Shown piece after piece: positions 21,440 to 35,075 of a stretch of 64,000 nt of DNA. A program made the translations under genes and the position numbers. Position 1 is the first letter of the stretch, and each line of letters begins with the position of its first letter. The stretch is from Phytoseiulus persimilis (lineage: Eukaryota > Arthropoda > Arachnida > Mesostigmata > Phytoseiidae). The stretch lies in contig CM075102.1 of NCBI GenBank assembly GCA_037576195.1, positions 39,242,745 through 39,306,744 on the forward strand, read 5' to 3'. A model generated the notes under the pieces. The model searched no databases, was not told where the DNA came from, and worked only from the letters and a program-made list of their open reading frames with translations.

Positions 21440-24414
21440 GGCGATTCAACTCGACCGGATTTCCCAAAATGTTTTGAAATTAGATCCCATCCTCTCATGC
21501 CTTCCGGATCTCGATGAGCCTCCTCGACGGATCACAATGTGGTTCGCCCGAAGCTGATTGCGAATCGAATGTAGACCCGCCCCGTGAAAGAAGCAAGTAC
21601 TCAGGCGCGTCTCCTCCGGGCTCCCCCAGCGTTAATTCGGCCAACAATTACTCCCTCGAATACAGGGAGCTGAGTATTCGAAGTAGAGGATTGCCTCAAA
21701 GCCTGGACGATGAGAACTTAAGCAGTTCACGGGATTCGAACGCGAAGAACGCCTGTTCCGATTTCGTGGAATCAAGCAAGTATACTCCTAAGAAGAAGCC
21801 ACTCCGCTCTGTGTTCTGAAGAAGAATCGAACAGCGAGACGTATGCGTCGAATCATGGGATGCACGCTGGAGGATTCCGCCTTCGCGAGACGCCAGATCC
21901 AGCCAGACCGATGATAATGAAAGCTGTGAGGAAATCGGGAGCCGGGTAGCGAAACGGATGCCCCATGAATGGAAGTGAGAGAAGCTGACTTGGAATTTCA
22001 TCTTTCATCTCTTTCCTCGACTTGCCGACGGCGAGAGGAGCCTCAAGATCGTGTGGTTGATCACCAAACTCAATCGACTCGGAGGAAGAAAAACTCAACT
22101 TCCATCCTTGAGGCGGAGGGTCCCAATAATCCTATCCTGTCAGGCGCTCCAGGATTCGAACATGTCTTCTTGAGCTCACCTTCTTCCAAGGAGCCTGATG
22201 CAACAGTCAGACCGTGGTGGCACCAACTAGACGTACACAGGAGGCATTCTTTTGCGGAAAGCTTGATGCAGCTCATCCAGCCCACTGAGACAATCAAAGG
22301 CTTCTCCCAATTACTTTTCTCATCGTTCGCCCTCAGGCCAACTCCGCCTTCACCACGGATCATGGTTATCATCACGGCCCTGTCACGGCCCAGAGATCAT
22401 GGTTATCATCAAGCGTCTACGTCAGCCGGTAGTGTTGTGGTAGGATGAGCAGACTGATTCACGAGAGAGAGGAGCATGAGGAGGCGGGGAGAGAAGGCCC
22501 GCGAACCCGAGCGCTCAAAGAGTGCACCATGAACGATTTGTTCAGAGGGCGTGCCGGGGTTGGATGAGCAGGATACGGGAAACACTCAACGGCAGTAAAC
22601 AGCAGAGGATCTCCTCCATGGCTGCACGACCCATTCCATTACTGCTCTACATATCCTCGCTATAGGCCCGACAACAGATCAGCGACTCAAGCTTCATTGG
22701 GATCAAAAAGAAGAATTTCGGAATCGGAAGCTCTGGGGATGGAAATATCGGCAGTTTACACACCAGAAAGCAAAATCGCGAAAGGAGTCGTCGCAGGCGA
22801 GCTGAGGTAATGTTAATCAGAGAGTAACATAACATATTTCCGTCCGAGCCGAGATTGAGATCACCATGAGAGGAATGTCGAATCTCGGGCACTGGAATGG
22901 AACTTTGGACTGCCTATGATGCGTAAATCGGGGAGGAGGGAATGCAGGGGTAGTTCCATCATATTGAAAAAGCTCAGGTCGGTTGAATTTAACTCTTAAA
23001 ATTTATCAATTCCGATATGTTGTAAGGAAGAAAAAACAGTTACTCTTTTCACGTTGTCACACTTTAAAGTAATGGCAATCTACGCGTCAATGAGAGATAG
23101 TCTACCGACGTATTCATGCTTCAACAGAACGTGAGAACCTCCCAAACCATCGCAAAAAACTTATTGATAATCCTTTGGATTCCGGTTTTCACAAAATGTT
23201 AAATCATTAAGAAGTTCCCGCAAAACACGGGAACTGACCACAGAGAAATTGTTTCCGGGTTTAGCGATCCCATCAAGAGAAACCTCGACGGTATGACTAC
23301 GCCGATCATCAAGTTTCGACCATCTTTCGTTCCCAGACACAATAAGGGCGACTCTATCAAACCTTTCTGCAACTTCCTCCATTCGGAGATCGCCCGAGTG
23401 GCTGGAATCCTCGGATCCCAGTGGAATTAGAGAGACTCAACGCCACAATTGGAGATCTCCATCACGATTTTCGATTCGGTCTCAGTAAGAATCATCCGCC
23501 TTCAAATCTAAAACTCCAAGATGTCGCAAAGCTCTCTTGGATTTTCAAGAAGACGCCCCCACCTTGGTTCAACACTCGGGACAACTCCCTAGCCCGTTGC
23601 GTTCAACAAAAAACAATTCAGCGGAAGACACTCAAAGCTCGAGAGGAAGAGCTAAGCCCTCCAGAAAATTACACAGGCGCTCGAGTCGCACGCGTCTTGC
23701 CAACGAGGCGAATACGGGAGGCGACACACCCAACTGTGCTAACCATAGACTAGGGGACCCAATATCCATACCCCCTATTCCACCCTTTCCCTTTTCATCC
23801 TGATATCCTCGTCCCGTTCCGCTTGATTTCTTTGAATGAAGTCAGCCATTCATCTCTTTTCTCGCGGTTATCCGCTATCAATACCTGAAGTAAGTGGAGA
23901 ACATGGAAGCGTCAGGATAAATACTTCGCATTCAAGTCGAGTGATGCTAAGCGTCTGATTTCTGAGCCGACCTTTCGGAAGCCGATGCCGAGTACGTGCA
24001 ATGTGAGGTCATCGCACCCTTCTTCAACATCGACGGCGGATGTAGGCGATGACTCCGTTTTCCCTTTGCCGAATATTCGTCTCGGTAGGGTCCTAACAGC
24101 GACGAGGGATTCGCTCTGAGGGAGACGCGATGAATTTTAATACTTAGGAGTGCATGTTTGGTAATCTCAATCCAATGCCGAAAGCGATGATTCCGAAAAA
24201 AAAAACTCACAAGGATGAGCTCAGCGCTGCTCGCATCGCCAGAGTCGCAGATGGGCATCTTCATTCTGCTTCGTTGCAGAACCACTTCATCAGACTTATG
24301 GATCTGGCTGAATAGCATCGTAGAATTCAATCCCTAGGAAGCAGATCAGGTTGATGATTAGGATATTAAATGAGCTCTCGCCCACCGATGCTAGAGATCA
24401 GTGGATGCGGGTCT
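21440..24414. other. Intergenic, weak open frames only
   Basis: A Ser-rich plus-strand frame (21514-21819) and an opposing minus-strand frame with one hydrophobic run (21853-22098) overlap, and neither is backed by splice or start evidence. The minus frame 23161-23410 reads like a hydrophilic C-terminal exon ending at a TAA. A 17-bp direct repeat lies at 22358 and 22395. Confidence 0.4.
22358..22411. repeat. Short direct repeat GATCATGGTTATCATCA
   Basis: The 17-bp word occurs at 22358-22374 and 22395-22411, with two copies of CACGGCCC between them. It looks like a small local duplication. Confidence 0.7.
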
Positions 24415-25267
24415 TCATTCGCTGTTGAATCCAGAGCAAACCTTTATCGAGGTCAAATGAGGCTGCTCTCGGTCCAGCCAGGAAATCAGGTCAACGACCC
24501 TTCTGTACGCAGGACAATTGGTGGTTTTATTGTACTTCTCTAGGATGTTCCGCATGTTGAACAGGTGATCTTTGACAATGTTCGGATAAGAAAATACGCT
24601 GATGTAGTTCTTTATATCATCTCTTCCGCGTCCCTGTGAATTCATCAGCAATCGGAACTCATATTTCTCCTTAGAGGCAAGGTGCTCTCAAACTATTCCG
24701 ATGTCTCCACCCGGCTAGTCTCAAGCTGTAAGTCATCTTGGAGTTCCTGAGGGAGATTGACCTCATTCTTCTCAGAGGCAACCATCCTCTGCGCCCGATT
24801 TTCCCAGAACGGCGTCGGGACGTGAGCACTACGCGAGGAGGGTCATGTTGAAAACGGAGATCCAACTTACGAAAATGTCTCGGTTGTGCTTTTCCATGGC
24901 TTCCAGGACTTTGGGACGATACTTCCAGCCGGTGCAGATGCCGGCTGCTTGAACAACCTCGCTCAGTACAGGGTGGTAAAGAACTTTCATGCGCGTGATG
25001 TTCCAAACCGATCCCAAAACATCAGTGCTCGGATCAGCTGCCCGGGCGGCTCTCCGGATGTTCTCTCTGAGCCGTTTTAACGCGTTGCCGTTCTCGAGTC
25101 GGATATTTTCCATTTGCCGTACGAGCCCGTCCGGTCCTGAGGAGTCTTCCATGGTTCGCTGCACTGCCAGAAGCCTCTTCCCATAGGTTTCCAGAACGTG
25201 AACGACTTCTTTCTCGAGCGCGGCTTTCTTCTTCGCGAAATCTTGCTGTGTTTTTCTGTTGAACATC
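24415..25267 (-). CDS. Helical secreted-type orphan protein, last two exons
   Basis: Exons 24871-25267 and 24415-24669 join in phase 0 at a GTAAGT donor and a CTCTAAG acceptor, reading HNRDIF then EKYEFRLL. The encoded ~216 residues are amphipathic helix-rich, with WNIT and YNKTT sequons and a few cysteines (ICTGW, TNCPAY, KVCSGF), which suits a secreted protein. The exon at 24871-25267 starts after a CCCCCCAG acceptor and needs two bases from an upstream exon. A candidate lies at about 25665-25876 on the same strand (helical, ending at a weak GTTAGC donor whose phase fits, or at a GC donor CAG|GCAAGT that fits only with a different acceptor near 25305). I did not find the signal-peptide exon. 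I do not recognise the family. The two-exon core is likely real; the 5' end is open. Confidence 0.6.
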
Positions 25268-28200
25268 CTGGGGGGAACAGTAGATCCGCAGCTTAGACAG
25301 AGGGGCTCTAGAATCAGACATCGCACCATTATCCGAACGATTGACAAATGGCTCAGAGACAAGCGGACTTGATGAGGAATCTCTCTTGGAAATCCCGAAT
25401 TCTACATCAGATTGATGATGACTAAGCGGAATGTTGCGTTAGACGAAGTCCGGATTCCGCGCAGTCGGACTTCTTCACGGCTCGTCGAGGAAGCTAAGAG
25501 AAGTTCCAAGATCCAAGTAGTGACGGGAATCGGAAGACGCGACGTGCTCGAGGAATTTCGCTGGCCAAGTTCATCCCGCGCCTCCATCACTCTCTCTAAC
25601 GATTCCGACGCTCAGCTGACAAGAGCACATGAAACCTTCTCACTTGCCTGGGTTCGTCGCTAACCGTGAATTCCGAGAGTGCTCGAAGAAGCTCCTCGTT
25701 TCGCTTCCACTGGAGTCAATCAAGGTATTTTCCGAGCACTTTTCCAAAACCGCGCCCAGTATCGCCTTCTCGACAACATCGAATGGCAACGTGAACGTCT
25801 CATCGTGTGCGTGCGCTCTAACAACTTCCTGAAGTACCGACCCTACCATGACCACTGCATCGATGAGCGACCCCACGAGCGGTCACCCGCTGAAATTCTC
25901 GATGAAGAGCAAGCGGTCGGCAACTTGACGCCTCAACTAACAATGAGATCCCCGGATCGCGAATTCCAGATTACGGATGGTACCTTTTGTCTCGGTGCTC
26001 GATGCTGGTATATTTGCTCCGAGAAGGGGAACTGGTCGTCTGGGAGCGCGAGCAACAGGGGATCATGGGAGGATTGCTCTCGGCATGCATAGGCTTTCCA
26101 TGAGAGGAAAAATCCATGTTTCGAGGTAAACAAAAGAGAGTGAATAAGGAGAGTGAACAAAAAAGGGGTGAATGGAGAAAGAGCGAACGACCGAAAGGAA
26201 ATACACATCCAGCTCTTCGCAAAATTTCACTTCACAGTTCTTCATGGCGGTACATCATCATTCGTCACACGCAGAGCTCAAACGCCAAAGAAATCAACAT
26301 GCTACGAGCTATCAGGATATCAAAGCTTGAAAGGAATGCCCGAGATGATCGAGAGGGCTGAAAACTTTGATTCCGAGCTCTCTTAGTTCTGAGTTGAGGT
26401 TTCAGACGTAGGTTCACGAAGAGCCTTGGATCAAGAAAAGGATTGAAGGTCGATGACGAGAGCCGGATGAGGAAGCCGGTCTCCTCGGTAGAACCCTACT
26501 CGCGTCCGAACTAAACGTTTCTGTGAGAGAAGAGTGCTTGAAGTTAGAGCGTTCCTCTCATCAGAGTCGAGCTTCAAGCGTGCAGGAATTCTCAAGAGTC
26601 GAACTCGTTTATTGCGGCTCTCATCCCCTCCTCTGCGGTATCGACAGTTATTCCTCCCGGAGCGATTCCTTGAACTATGGGCAGATGAGGCGCGAGACTC
26701 TTCTTCGTCGACGAAACGTGTTGAAAATCATCGGAAGCGTCGTTGAGCCTGAGTGGGACGCGGAGCTGCCTCTTCGCTGCGCTGGTCAAGCTCAAGAACT
26801 GCGCAGTGAATGTAATTGCAAGACGGGGTTCGCTAATAACCACTTCTCTCTTATGGCTTGATTGTTCGTTCGGAAAGAGATCATTCTCAGGAGAATGAAC
26901 GATGAAAACATCGTTTATTCTCCAGTGTACTTCGAAAGAGGCCGGACGGTTCCGCGCTCTTGAGATCGGTCCCCGTTCCCCGCTTCCAATTCCGATTGTT
27001 GAATCTTGACAACCAGGGAGTGAAACTTCTCAATATCGTATTGGGCTGACATTCCGGGGCTCAGCCCGGCGGAATTCCACCCTCTTCTGGGGGCGTTCTC
27101 TATATGTTCCTCGATCTTCTGACTGCCACACACGAAGCGCATTCCTTGATCATCGGCTTCTTTTTGATTGGTCTCCTCCTTCCATTCAATGAATCTGTGG
27201 GTGTGTAGTCACTCGTCCTGCGTTTCCAGCGATCCGTATAGAAAATTCACCTGAGTGACTCGTCATTCACGATGGATCTGTATCGGAAATTCGTTGTGGA
27301 GCGCAGCCAATCGACCTCCTAGAGTCCAAGCCACGGGGACTGACGGAGAAAAACCTCGCAGTTCCGTCATAGGGATTATTACCATTATCTCGGGATACAC
27401 GAGATGTTCCCCCTCCAATACCCTGAGAGCTTTTCCAAAGTGTCACACTCGTATGAGTTCGTCACCACACAAGTATCTCCATCCTCGACTCCATCGGGCT
27501 CCTCCGCCTCCTCAATTGTCGATGAGTATCAGCATTGCAACATCCCTGACTCAGGCGGTCGTTGTAGATGACACCGCTCGTCCACTCGCTGCCATGCCCT
27601 CCTCAATAATCAGGAAGCCAAATTCCTATGGCTGCCTACCATTTCGTGACCCTGGGTCATGTTGGGATTGCGTCCTGGGATCGTCCTGTGCCGTTCAGTG
27701 CCGGAGGACATACCAGATGGGCTTCGACAGAGCAATCTCCTGTGCGGTGTTAGAGGACGAAGCCAGGAGGCGACGGGAGCACCGAGCTTGATGTGCTAGA
27801 ATCGATGAATCATGTCATGCTAAGAGCAATGAAGTCTCCGATCCGGATCGACATCCGACGCTGCACAAGCCAAGTGGTTTAGTGATTGACGGACAGCTGG
27901 AATAAAAATTTCGATGGAAATTTTGATACACAAAAATAATTCGTTGCGGTGTGAGGTCATTGTGAACTTTCCTGGGAATCGCAAATCGAGCACCATGGAA
28001 TCGGCTCGAGATCGAATCTATTCATGGGCTAGGAGCGCTAAGCACCTGGAGGTCCTGTATTGGGTTCCTCTCATCTCTGTATCCGTTCTCCTCTCAGTCT
28101 CCTCTCGCAGAAAATCGGGGATGGGAGGGAATTATGGGCCCACCCCTATTTTTACACGTAGCTCCTGAACGATACGTCCAAATGAGCTCGTGATTGGATT

Positions 28201-31200
28201 TCACTGTGCAATCATGTTTAGAGCTACTATATGACCGGACCTGTCCTTTTCCGTCCGGTTTCATCGAGCATCCGAGAAAATGTCCGGACGTCTGTGGTAA
28301 CCGAGTTCCAGAAAGATAGCGAGTTGTACTTCGCAACTGAGATAACGCCCTCTGGCGGCCGCGTCGATATGAAACCGCCTGAGCCAGTGATCTCACGCTA
28401 GAGTACATTTCTGAGCAACGCAATCCACGCTCATGAGTATTGTTGGGGTATCAGATTGTCGTCTCGAAGATTCAAGCAAAACCTGCGGACAGCCCGTAGC
28501 TGAAATCCTTGGTCGATGACCCAGACCTGCCAGTCCAGCTGGATTTGGTTGCGAAATTTCCAGCACTGCCAAATCGGCATCCCAAGCTCGATTCAGAGAC
28601 ATCCCGAAGGTTTTTCCGCAAGGGAATTATGGGCAAGAATCCCGATTCCGATCAACTGAAGAATGCCAGGGGGAGAAGGCACTCCGAAGTGTTTGAACAT
28701 GCCATCCTCTCTAATGTATGAGCGGAGTGATCCTTTTTCATGTGCAAACACCTTTCTTCCGGCAAGGAGACATAGATTGTCACGATCGAACACGGAGAGG
28801 CTCTCATTGATACAGTTCTTGCGGACGTACTTGTCAACCGATGAACAGCCTGGGACGGTACCTAAGCTGGTCCGATTAAAGAGGTTCTCATTCAATACTA
28901 GTGGGTATATAGGCTGATGCACTACAGTGAATAAAACACTTGAAGATGCCGTTTTACCGCGTTTACTATACTCTCACATGCTCAGCTTATCTCGAGATAG
29001 TCCGAAATTCGCATGTCCGCCCCCCAGTCCAGTTTCGGGCAAGATGTCCGCCGGAGGTCCGCTGGACAAATGTCCGTTTCTCGCGTTAAAAATCTCCATC
29101 CACATAGGAGTTCTAATCATGATCCAATCGAAGAAGTTCTCACGCACCGTGATTCGATTCCGTACTCCGAATCACGATGCCCTCGTCAGAGTTCTGAGTT
29201 TCGATCTTCGGTGACGAGGACACCGAGAAGACGCGAAATCGCCGATTTCCACCGAAGGAGTGAAGCTCGCGTTTTCTGTGTTATTCCTCTCGAAAACGAA
29301 GGCGACTGGAGCAAGGTAGTGGGGTCATGAGTCATGATCCTAAGAGTAGAACCCTAGCTCTGTGCAAATATAAGCTCGATCGGAAGTTCCGTTCGGATGC
29401 TGGGTGGAGAAATAGGGGTGCGTTCATAATTCTGCAACAGAGTGTTAACCAGAGACTGTTGCACCGCACCCCCGTGTGGCAGCTCTGATCAGGTTTACTC
29501 CAAATGACGGTGCGCGCTCCATGCCATGACCATGAGCTTGATTGCTAAAAGTCTACAACATTGTGTCTAACGACGAGAGCACTAGGAGCATCACCCTTGG
29601 ACTCTCTCGCCCGCGATACAAGCGCGGACGCTCAGTCGTTATCTTATTCCTGACTCTTGAACATAGATGCAGTACTGGCAATCCGAGTTCAGAATCAGGT
29701 TCTTCCGCAAAAGCATGGATTCCGCGAAATTAGTTTGCTGGAATTCTCGCTCTGATTCCTCGTATCAGATCCTCGATACATCAAGTCCGAGAGTCCTTTG
29801 TCAGGTTGGGAGTCTGTCCGAGTCGATCTCATGCCGCGTATCTGATGCGTAGATTCGGTTACAAAATGAACCATTCCTGGCTCGACGAGAAGGAGGAACT
29901 GCGGCCCATCGGAGGGTGGCTATTTTCTTTTGTGGGGATGGAATAACTGAACGTTGGATGATGGGACTCTGCTTTGGGTCGATGCCTTCAAGTCCGTTGA
30001 CCCGACCCAAACTCACTTGACATGAATGAAATGGAAGTTTGCAGGGTGGGTGATGTGTTCACTTGATCAACGGTGCTCCTGTCGAACCGTCCGCGGCTTT
30101 CCTGGAGGGAAATGCTCGTCCTGCTCACAGAATTGCGCAAGCGTTTCGGAGCATTTGGCTGCTTTCTGGATCCGCATAAATCAATGTTCGATCCATGGAG
30201 ACGCAGCATGCAATCGGTGATGAGTCTCTTGCCTTCGCGATTCCTGGCTCTGCACAGGAAGAAGCGTGAAGACGAGAACTTTCATCACACTCTGGTTTTC
30301 AACATACAGACGTGCTGAATTCGTCAGCCGGTCGGCCGTTCGGAACAGCATTGAATTTCAGTTTGGTTTATCTGCGAATATCGCTTAGTTTGTGAATACA
30401 ATCGCACATAAAGTCTTCAGCACGCATCATTGCGGTTCCTGCTCGACTTCCGTTAACTACCGGAAGCGTCCAAACTCAGACTCAGGCCGAGTTTGGTATG
30501 AACTAACACTTCATTCGCAACCCCACCCTGAGAGTCTCCGACAGAGTGAAGCTTCTCTGTCGGAGAACAGTGGAGGATTCCCAAGGATTTCTCCCCGCAT
30601 CGTCAACATTCCTATTGAGCTCCGAGCCGCGAGGGTCGTGAAGGCAGGAACGGAATTGGAGAGCCTCGTCTGTGATTCCAATCCCACCGTTATTGTGAGC
30701 GACTGATGAGGAAGATACTCTGAGGACGCTGTTGCTCATCTCCGGCAGAACAGAGGAGTGTCTGTTCGCGGAATCCAAGCAAAGCCCGCTCCGAGAGGTA
30801 CTCTCGATACTTTCCTAGGCCATAAAGGATATTGTCTCGTCAAGCTTCGCAACGATTCAGCGTTATTTTTACACACTCTCCCGCTGAAAGCTTCTATGAT
30901 TTGGGCTTCCGAACAGTGATTCCTAATTAGAAGAATAATGATTCTCTCAACATGCAGAAAAAAACGGAAATTGCAGAAACGTAAAATGCACTTGAGGAAG
31001 CTGCCCCGGAATGAAACGCCTCAGCGAAAGAACCGCTCAGATAATACAGAATTGAAACGAACCTCGCGAACGAGAGCGGAACGATGGCGACCAGGACTGA
31101 GAACGTCGTGCGCAAGAATCTCATGATTGGTGTCGTTTCCAATGTTGAAAGGTGGTTCTCTCGCTCCGCTTGCTGCGTCGCTGAGACCGCTCGAGAGCTA

Positions 31201-34200
31201 ACTATAGTTTATTGTACTCCCTACAATGGGCGCTGTTTGAGTTCTTCGCGCCTCCTGCCAGATCAGTGGCCCTCAACCTTGGACTCGGGAGTCACACCCG
31301 AGGGGTTCGGAAGCATTCGAGAGAAACTTCCCGAGGTGGACCGGAACGCGATTTTCCGGAGAGGATTCACCGCCGCGGTTGACAGCCTTCATTGGCTTCG
31401 AATCAGCACAGAGCTTGACGGACTGATGGAATTCGCGGAGGGATTTTCGGCAACGACTGGCCGAAACTCAACGACAACCGGGGGACAAGATATGGGCTGT
31501 TTACTTATAGCCGAAGAGTGGTGGAGAGAGATTCTGAGAAGCACTAGGCTGAGGAAACCAGCCAGAAGGGAAACCTGTTTCTCCGGCAACATGAATGATC
31601 TCTCCCATGATCAAAGCCCACATGGAGACTGGATCGATCTGCGCCCAGTCAGTAGAGCAATACTGGAAGAGTACTGAGGAATCTCATCTCCACTGCGCGT
31701 CTACGCTTGCGCGGATCATGGTCCAGAACGAAGCTCACCACAAGACGCTGGTAGAGGCAAACCACGAGCTGCTAACGCAACGGCCAGGCCACGAACATGT
31801 ACGAAGCCTCGCCGACGAACAACAAGAGGAGGGGGAGGCAGGAGCTTCCCCAACATTAAGCGCTGCCGACATCCGGGTGGCTCGAAGCTTGGGGGAGGTC
31901 TCATCAAGAATAGTCGGGGGGCTTGGAGCGGCCTATCTGTTTCGTTCGGAGCCCGACAAGCGAGAAGGTTCGGAATCACTGCGTCAACAACGCGCGTCAG
32001 GATCATTGTGGCTTGCTCAAACTATTTCGGAACTTCCCGCCACGGCACAGCCTCGAGCATTCTCAATGGCGACGACGGGCCTAGTTTTGTTAGGGGTCGT
32101 TCGGAACGATATTCTCGGCGGAAGGTCGGTCTTCAATGAGAGAAGCTCAACTAGACCTCGAGGAAGGATTGTTATGAGGATGCGTACATTCAGAGACCGG
32201 GGGCCGCAGACTCGGGACTCGTTTTCCGAACGTCACCGATCCACTCTTCTGTGACAGCACAACGTTTCTGCTTGACTTATCGTGTCGTACACGTGTTCAG
32301 TACGCACTGGAAAACAACACTACGCTGTGTGCTATATGTCCTGGCAGCTCACACGTCACTCGACTGGCCTGCCGCTTTCTCGCTCGCTCCCTCTTCCTGT
32401 ACATCCGGCGCAGCATCCCGGATCCAATTTCTACACGAGTGGACGCGGATCTCCTCCATCGCAAAGAGCTCAAATGCAAATCACGTTTCGTTTATTCGGC
32501 GTGAGGCACAACTTGCGTTTAGCGGACTCTCCTCCCTCTTTCATGGAGAACGCAAGCGTGTGACTCTTCTGGTAGAGCTGCGGTAGGCTTAACCGTCCCG
32601 GAGAAATCCCAGGATAGCCCCAGATTTATACTTCAGGACATGGGGTTACTCCGTGTCTCTGCGGCAGCAGCTTGGCGACGGATAGAAGCTAGCCTTCCCA
32701 GGAGATATCCGGGCTCAGACTTTGGCTTCCGACGAAATGATATTCGTCCGGGGATCCGTTAAGCACTGCGAGTTGGAAACCAGAGGAGAAGAAGTTAAAA
32801 ACTGTTGGAGCCGTTCACGAATAGTTGTTCTGCTTGGAATTTATTCCTTTCACTCTCTATTCTAGCTTCATGGGCTTCTTCTCGATGGAGCGGGAGTCCG
32901 ATGTAGTCCTTTACCCTCTGTGATGGTCCTTTGGTTGGTCTACCGAGTTAAGGAACCCCCGTTGTCGAAAGCCATCGGCGAGGATCGTGATCAACGACTT
33001 TTGAGACCTGTCCGCTTTCAGAATAACTCCTGATGGAGGAGGCCTGATGAAGGAGGACGATTCATAGTGCAGTATCTTGACTCGAGAACCCTCGCGCATT
33101 TTCGATGGCACACAACCCTTCGAATGCTCTCAAGCGTTCATCTTGCTCTCCATGTCAGGGTGCTCCAGCGGAGCGTGAGTGGATTGATTCCGAGGAAACG
33201 ATGATCACCGTTGAACGACGTCGGTGCAGAAAGGCGACCATAGGTGACAACCGATCCTGTTCACTTTATTGCAGTCGCGTTCTGACTCAAGGGTGAGAAG
33301 TGTCTTGGACAGTAATTATTTCCGAACATTGTCCACCCACACGGATAGCAGTGGCTTCTCATCCGGACTAATTTACATTACACGGCTTATCCTACGGTGA
33401 CCTGTCCGACACAGTGATATGTTGCACAAATTGGTTTGCGTTTCTCCACCGACAACTACGATCAATACCAGCCTTAGCTGCGCGACGCGAGGAACGATTG
33501 CGAAAGCCTGTTTCGTCCTGTCTTCCTGTGAACGGAGCCGCGCGCTGCAAACATGTTTCCCGTCAAGGGAGATAGGAGTCGACAGTTCCCGGCCAAGAAG
33601 TTCGGATGCTAGCTCCAGAACCTCACATCGGTAAGATATTCATTGACTCCTCTTTCCTCAATTGCCCGGAGCATGGAAATTCCTGGAACTTTAAAAACCT
33701 CGGAGGGCTCCCTCGCGTCACATGTTCATCGCAACAACTTCGATTCCGATGACGCCATTACTGATAGCGCGGCTGAGTCCCAAGAATTTTCCGTTCTCTC
33801 CTACTGTTGTAGCAACAGGTAATGCTGAGTGACGAATTTCCCACCACGCCCTCCACGACTTTCACAGCCGCTTTGCAGGCGAGAGATTCTCCGTTGCTTG
33901 GATGCACAGACGGGAAATCCCCGACGCGAGTGTAATGATTCGTTCGCCGTGTGATTCGATTTCGTAGGAGTCACAGGATTTCGACACCCTCCCGAACTGG
34001 TTTTCTCAGTCCCCAATAGTGCGGCTATATTGATCTCGGCTCAATATTTATGCGACGGATGGGATCCGGAGGATAAACTCGCATAGATAGAAGACAGCAA
34101 ACGTAACAGGCGAGCTCCTGTGAGAGGATCCCAACTCGAACGAAAAAACAAGTCACAGACGCGTGGTTAATCCAAACAGAGGCTCTCTCAGAAAGAGAGT

Positions 34201-35075
34201 TTTCCAAATCTGCAGAAAAACCTCGGCAATCGGTAAATCGACTCCATAAATTCCGTAACCGGCTGCTCTTCGGTGAACTCTAAACTGTGGCTCGGAGTTC
34301 GGAAAACTCGCGTTCGAGTCGGGCTGCGACTCAGTTCTGTGATAAGAGCTCGCCGTTGTCCGTTCCGTGCCGACGCTCTGCTCGATTTTTGAGCCTCCTC
34401 AGTTCCGACAGGCATCGTCAAAATCTAGATGGAACCATCTGCCGAATCCGTATGCTCCCCTGTTAACACGTGAAATGTTCTCACTCATCAACCTGTATCG
34501 CAGTAGATGAGCCCTAGATGACGGAGGTCAGGAATCGCTCCCTGTTTCCAAATCGCGCAGATTCGTTTCCCGGGAATCGGCGCCCCAGTCGATGCAGCTT
34601 CAATAGGGGTTGAAAACGCAGCCGAGGTGGTTTGTCGATGGAGATGTCACGATCTCAGGAAGGAGGGGTCCGCCTCTCTAGCCGAAAATCGGAGCTTGGA
34701 TTTGCTGGGTCAAAGTCAGTCTCCGACTCTCAAGTTTCTGGAGGCTTTACGAGAAATTGAATATCTTGAACCGCCGTTCCATGTTGGGGAGTTCAAAAAC
34801 CTTCAGAACATGAAAGCCGAGATTAGCTAGGGAGACCATCTTGCCTCATTCTTCGGCACACCTCGCTCTCATCGAAAGCCCTCTCGAAGTCCGCAAGCTC
34901 AACCGGAACAGCCACTTCTGAGGTGACCGCTTCACGACCTGGTGCGGTCACCGAGTTGAACGAGACGGTTTGAACATACGAATGCTTCAAAAACTCTCAA
35001 CTGCAAACGAACATTCTGAGACCCCGTCTTCAAGTGTTCCTCAAACTGAATTTAACCTCATCGAATATGATTCAC
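25268..35075. other. Long stretch without a complete gene; orphan exon-like segments
   Basis: Apart from a possible 5' exon of the 24415 gene near 25665-25876, I cannot build a full gene here. Exon-like segments with a plausible acceptor and stop are minus 26915-27194 and plus 34561-34830. A possible inverted-repeat pair and hairpin lie at 28127-29472. Both strands show overlapping open frames around 31.1-32.3 kb that no motif resolves. The final few hundred bases are downstream of the minus-strand gene at 35076. Confidence 0.4.
29415..29472. repeat. Imperfect hairpin with nested 8-bp arms
   Basis: GGGGTGCG (29415-29422) pairs with CGCACCCC (29465-29472), and inside it TGCAACAG (29433-29440) pairs with CTGTTGCA (29456-29463). 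The left arm carries a 10-base bulge. It may be a remnant of a small inverted-repeat element. Confidence 0.5.

Noticed and set aside
30927-31142. Minus-strand signal-peptide-like start (MRFLRTTFSVLVAIVPLSFA)
   Set aside because: The hydrophobic start is attractive, but the only donor (GTTCGT) is weak and joining it to the acceptor near 30818 gives just a short basic tail; not enough to call a gene.
31595-32254. 219-codon plus-strand frame
   Set aside because: It overlaps other long frames on both strands, lacks a domain, signal peptide or poly(A) signal, and has no splice support.
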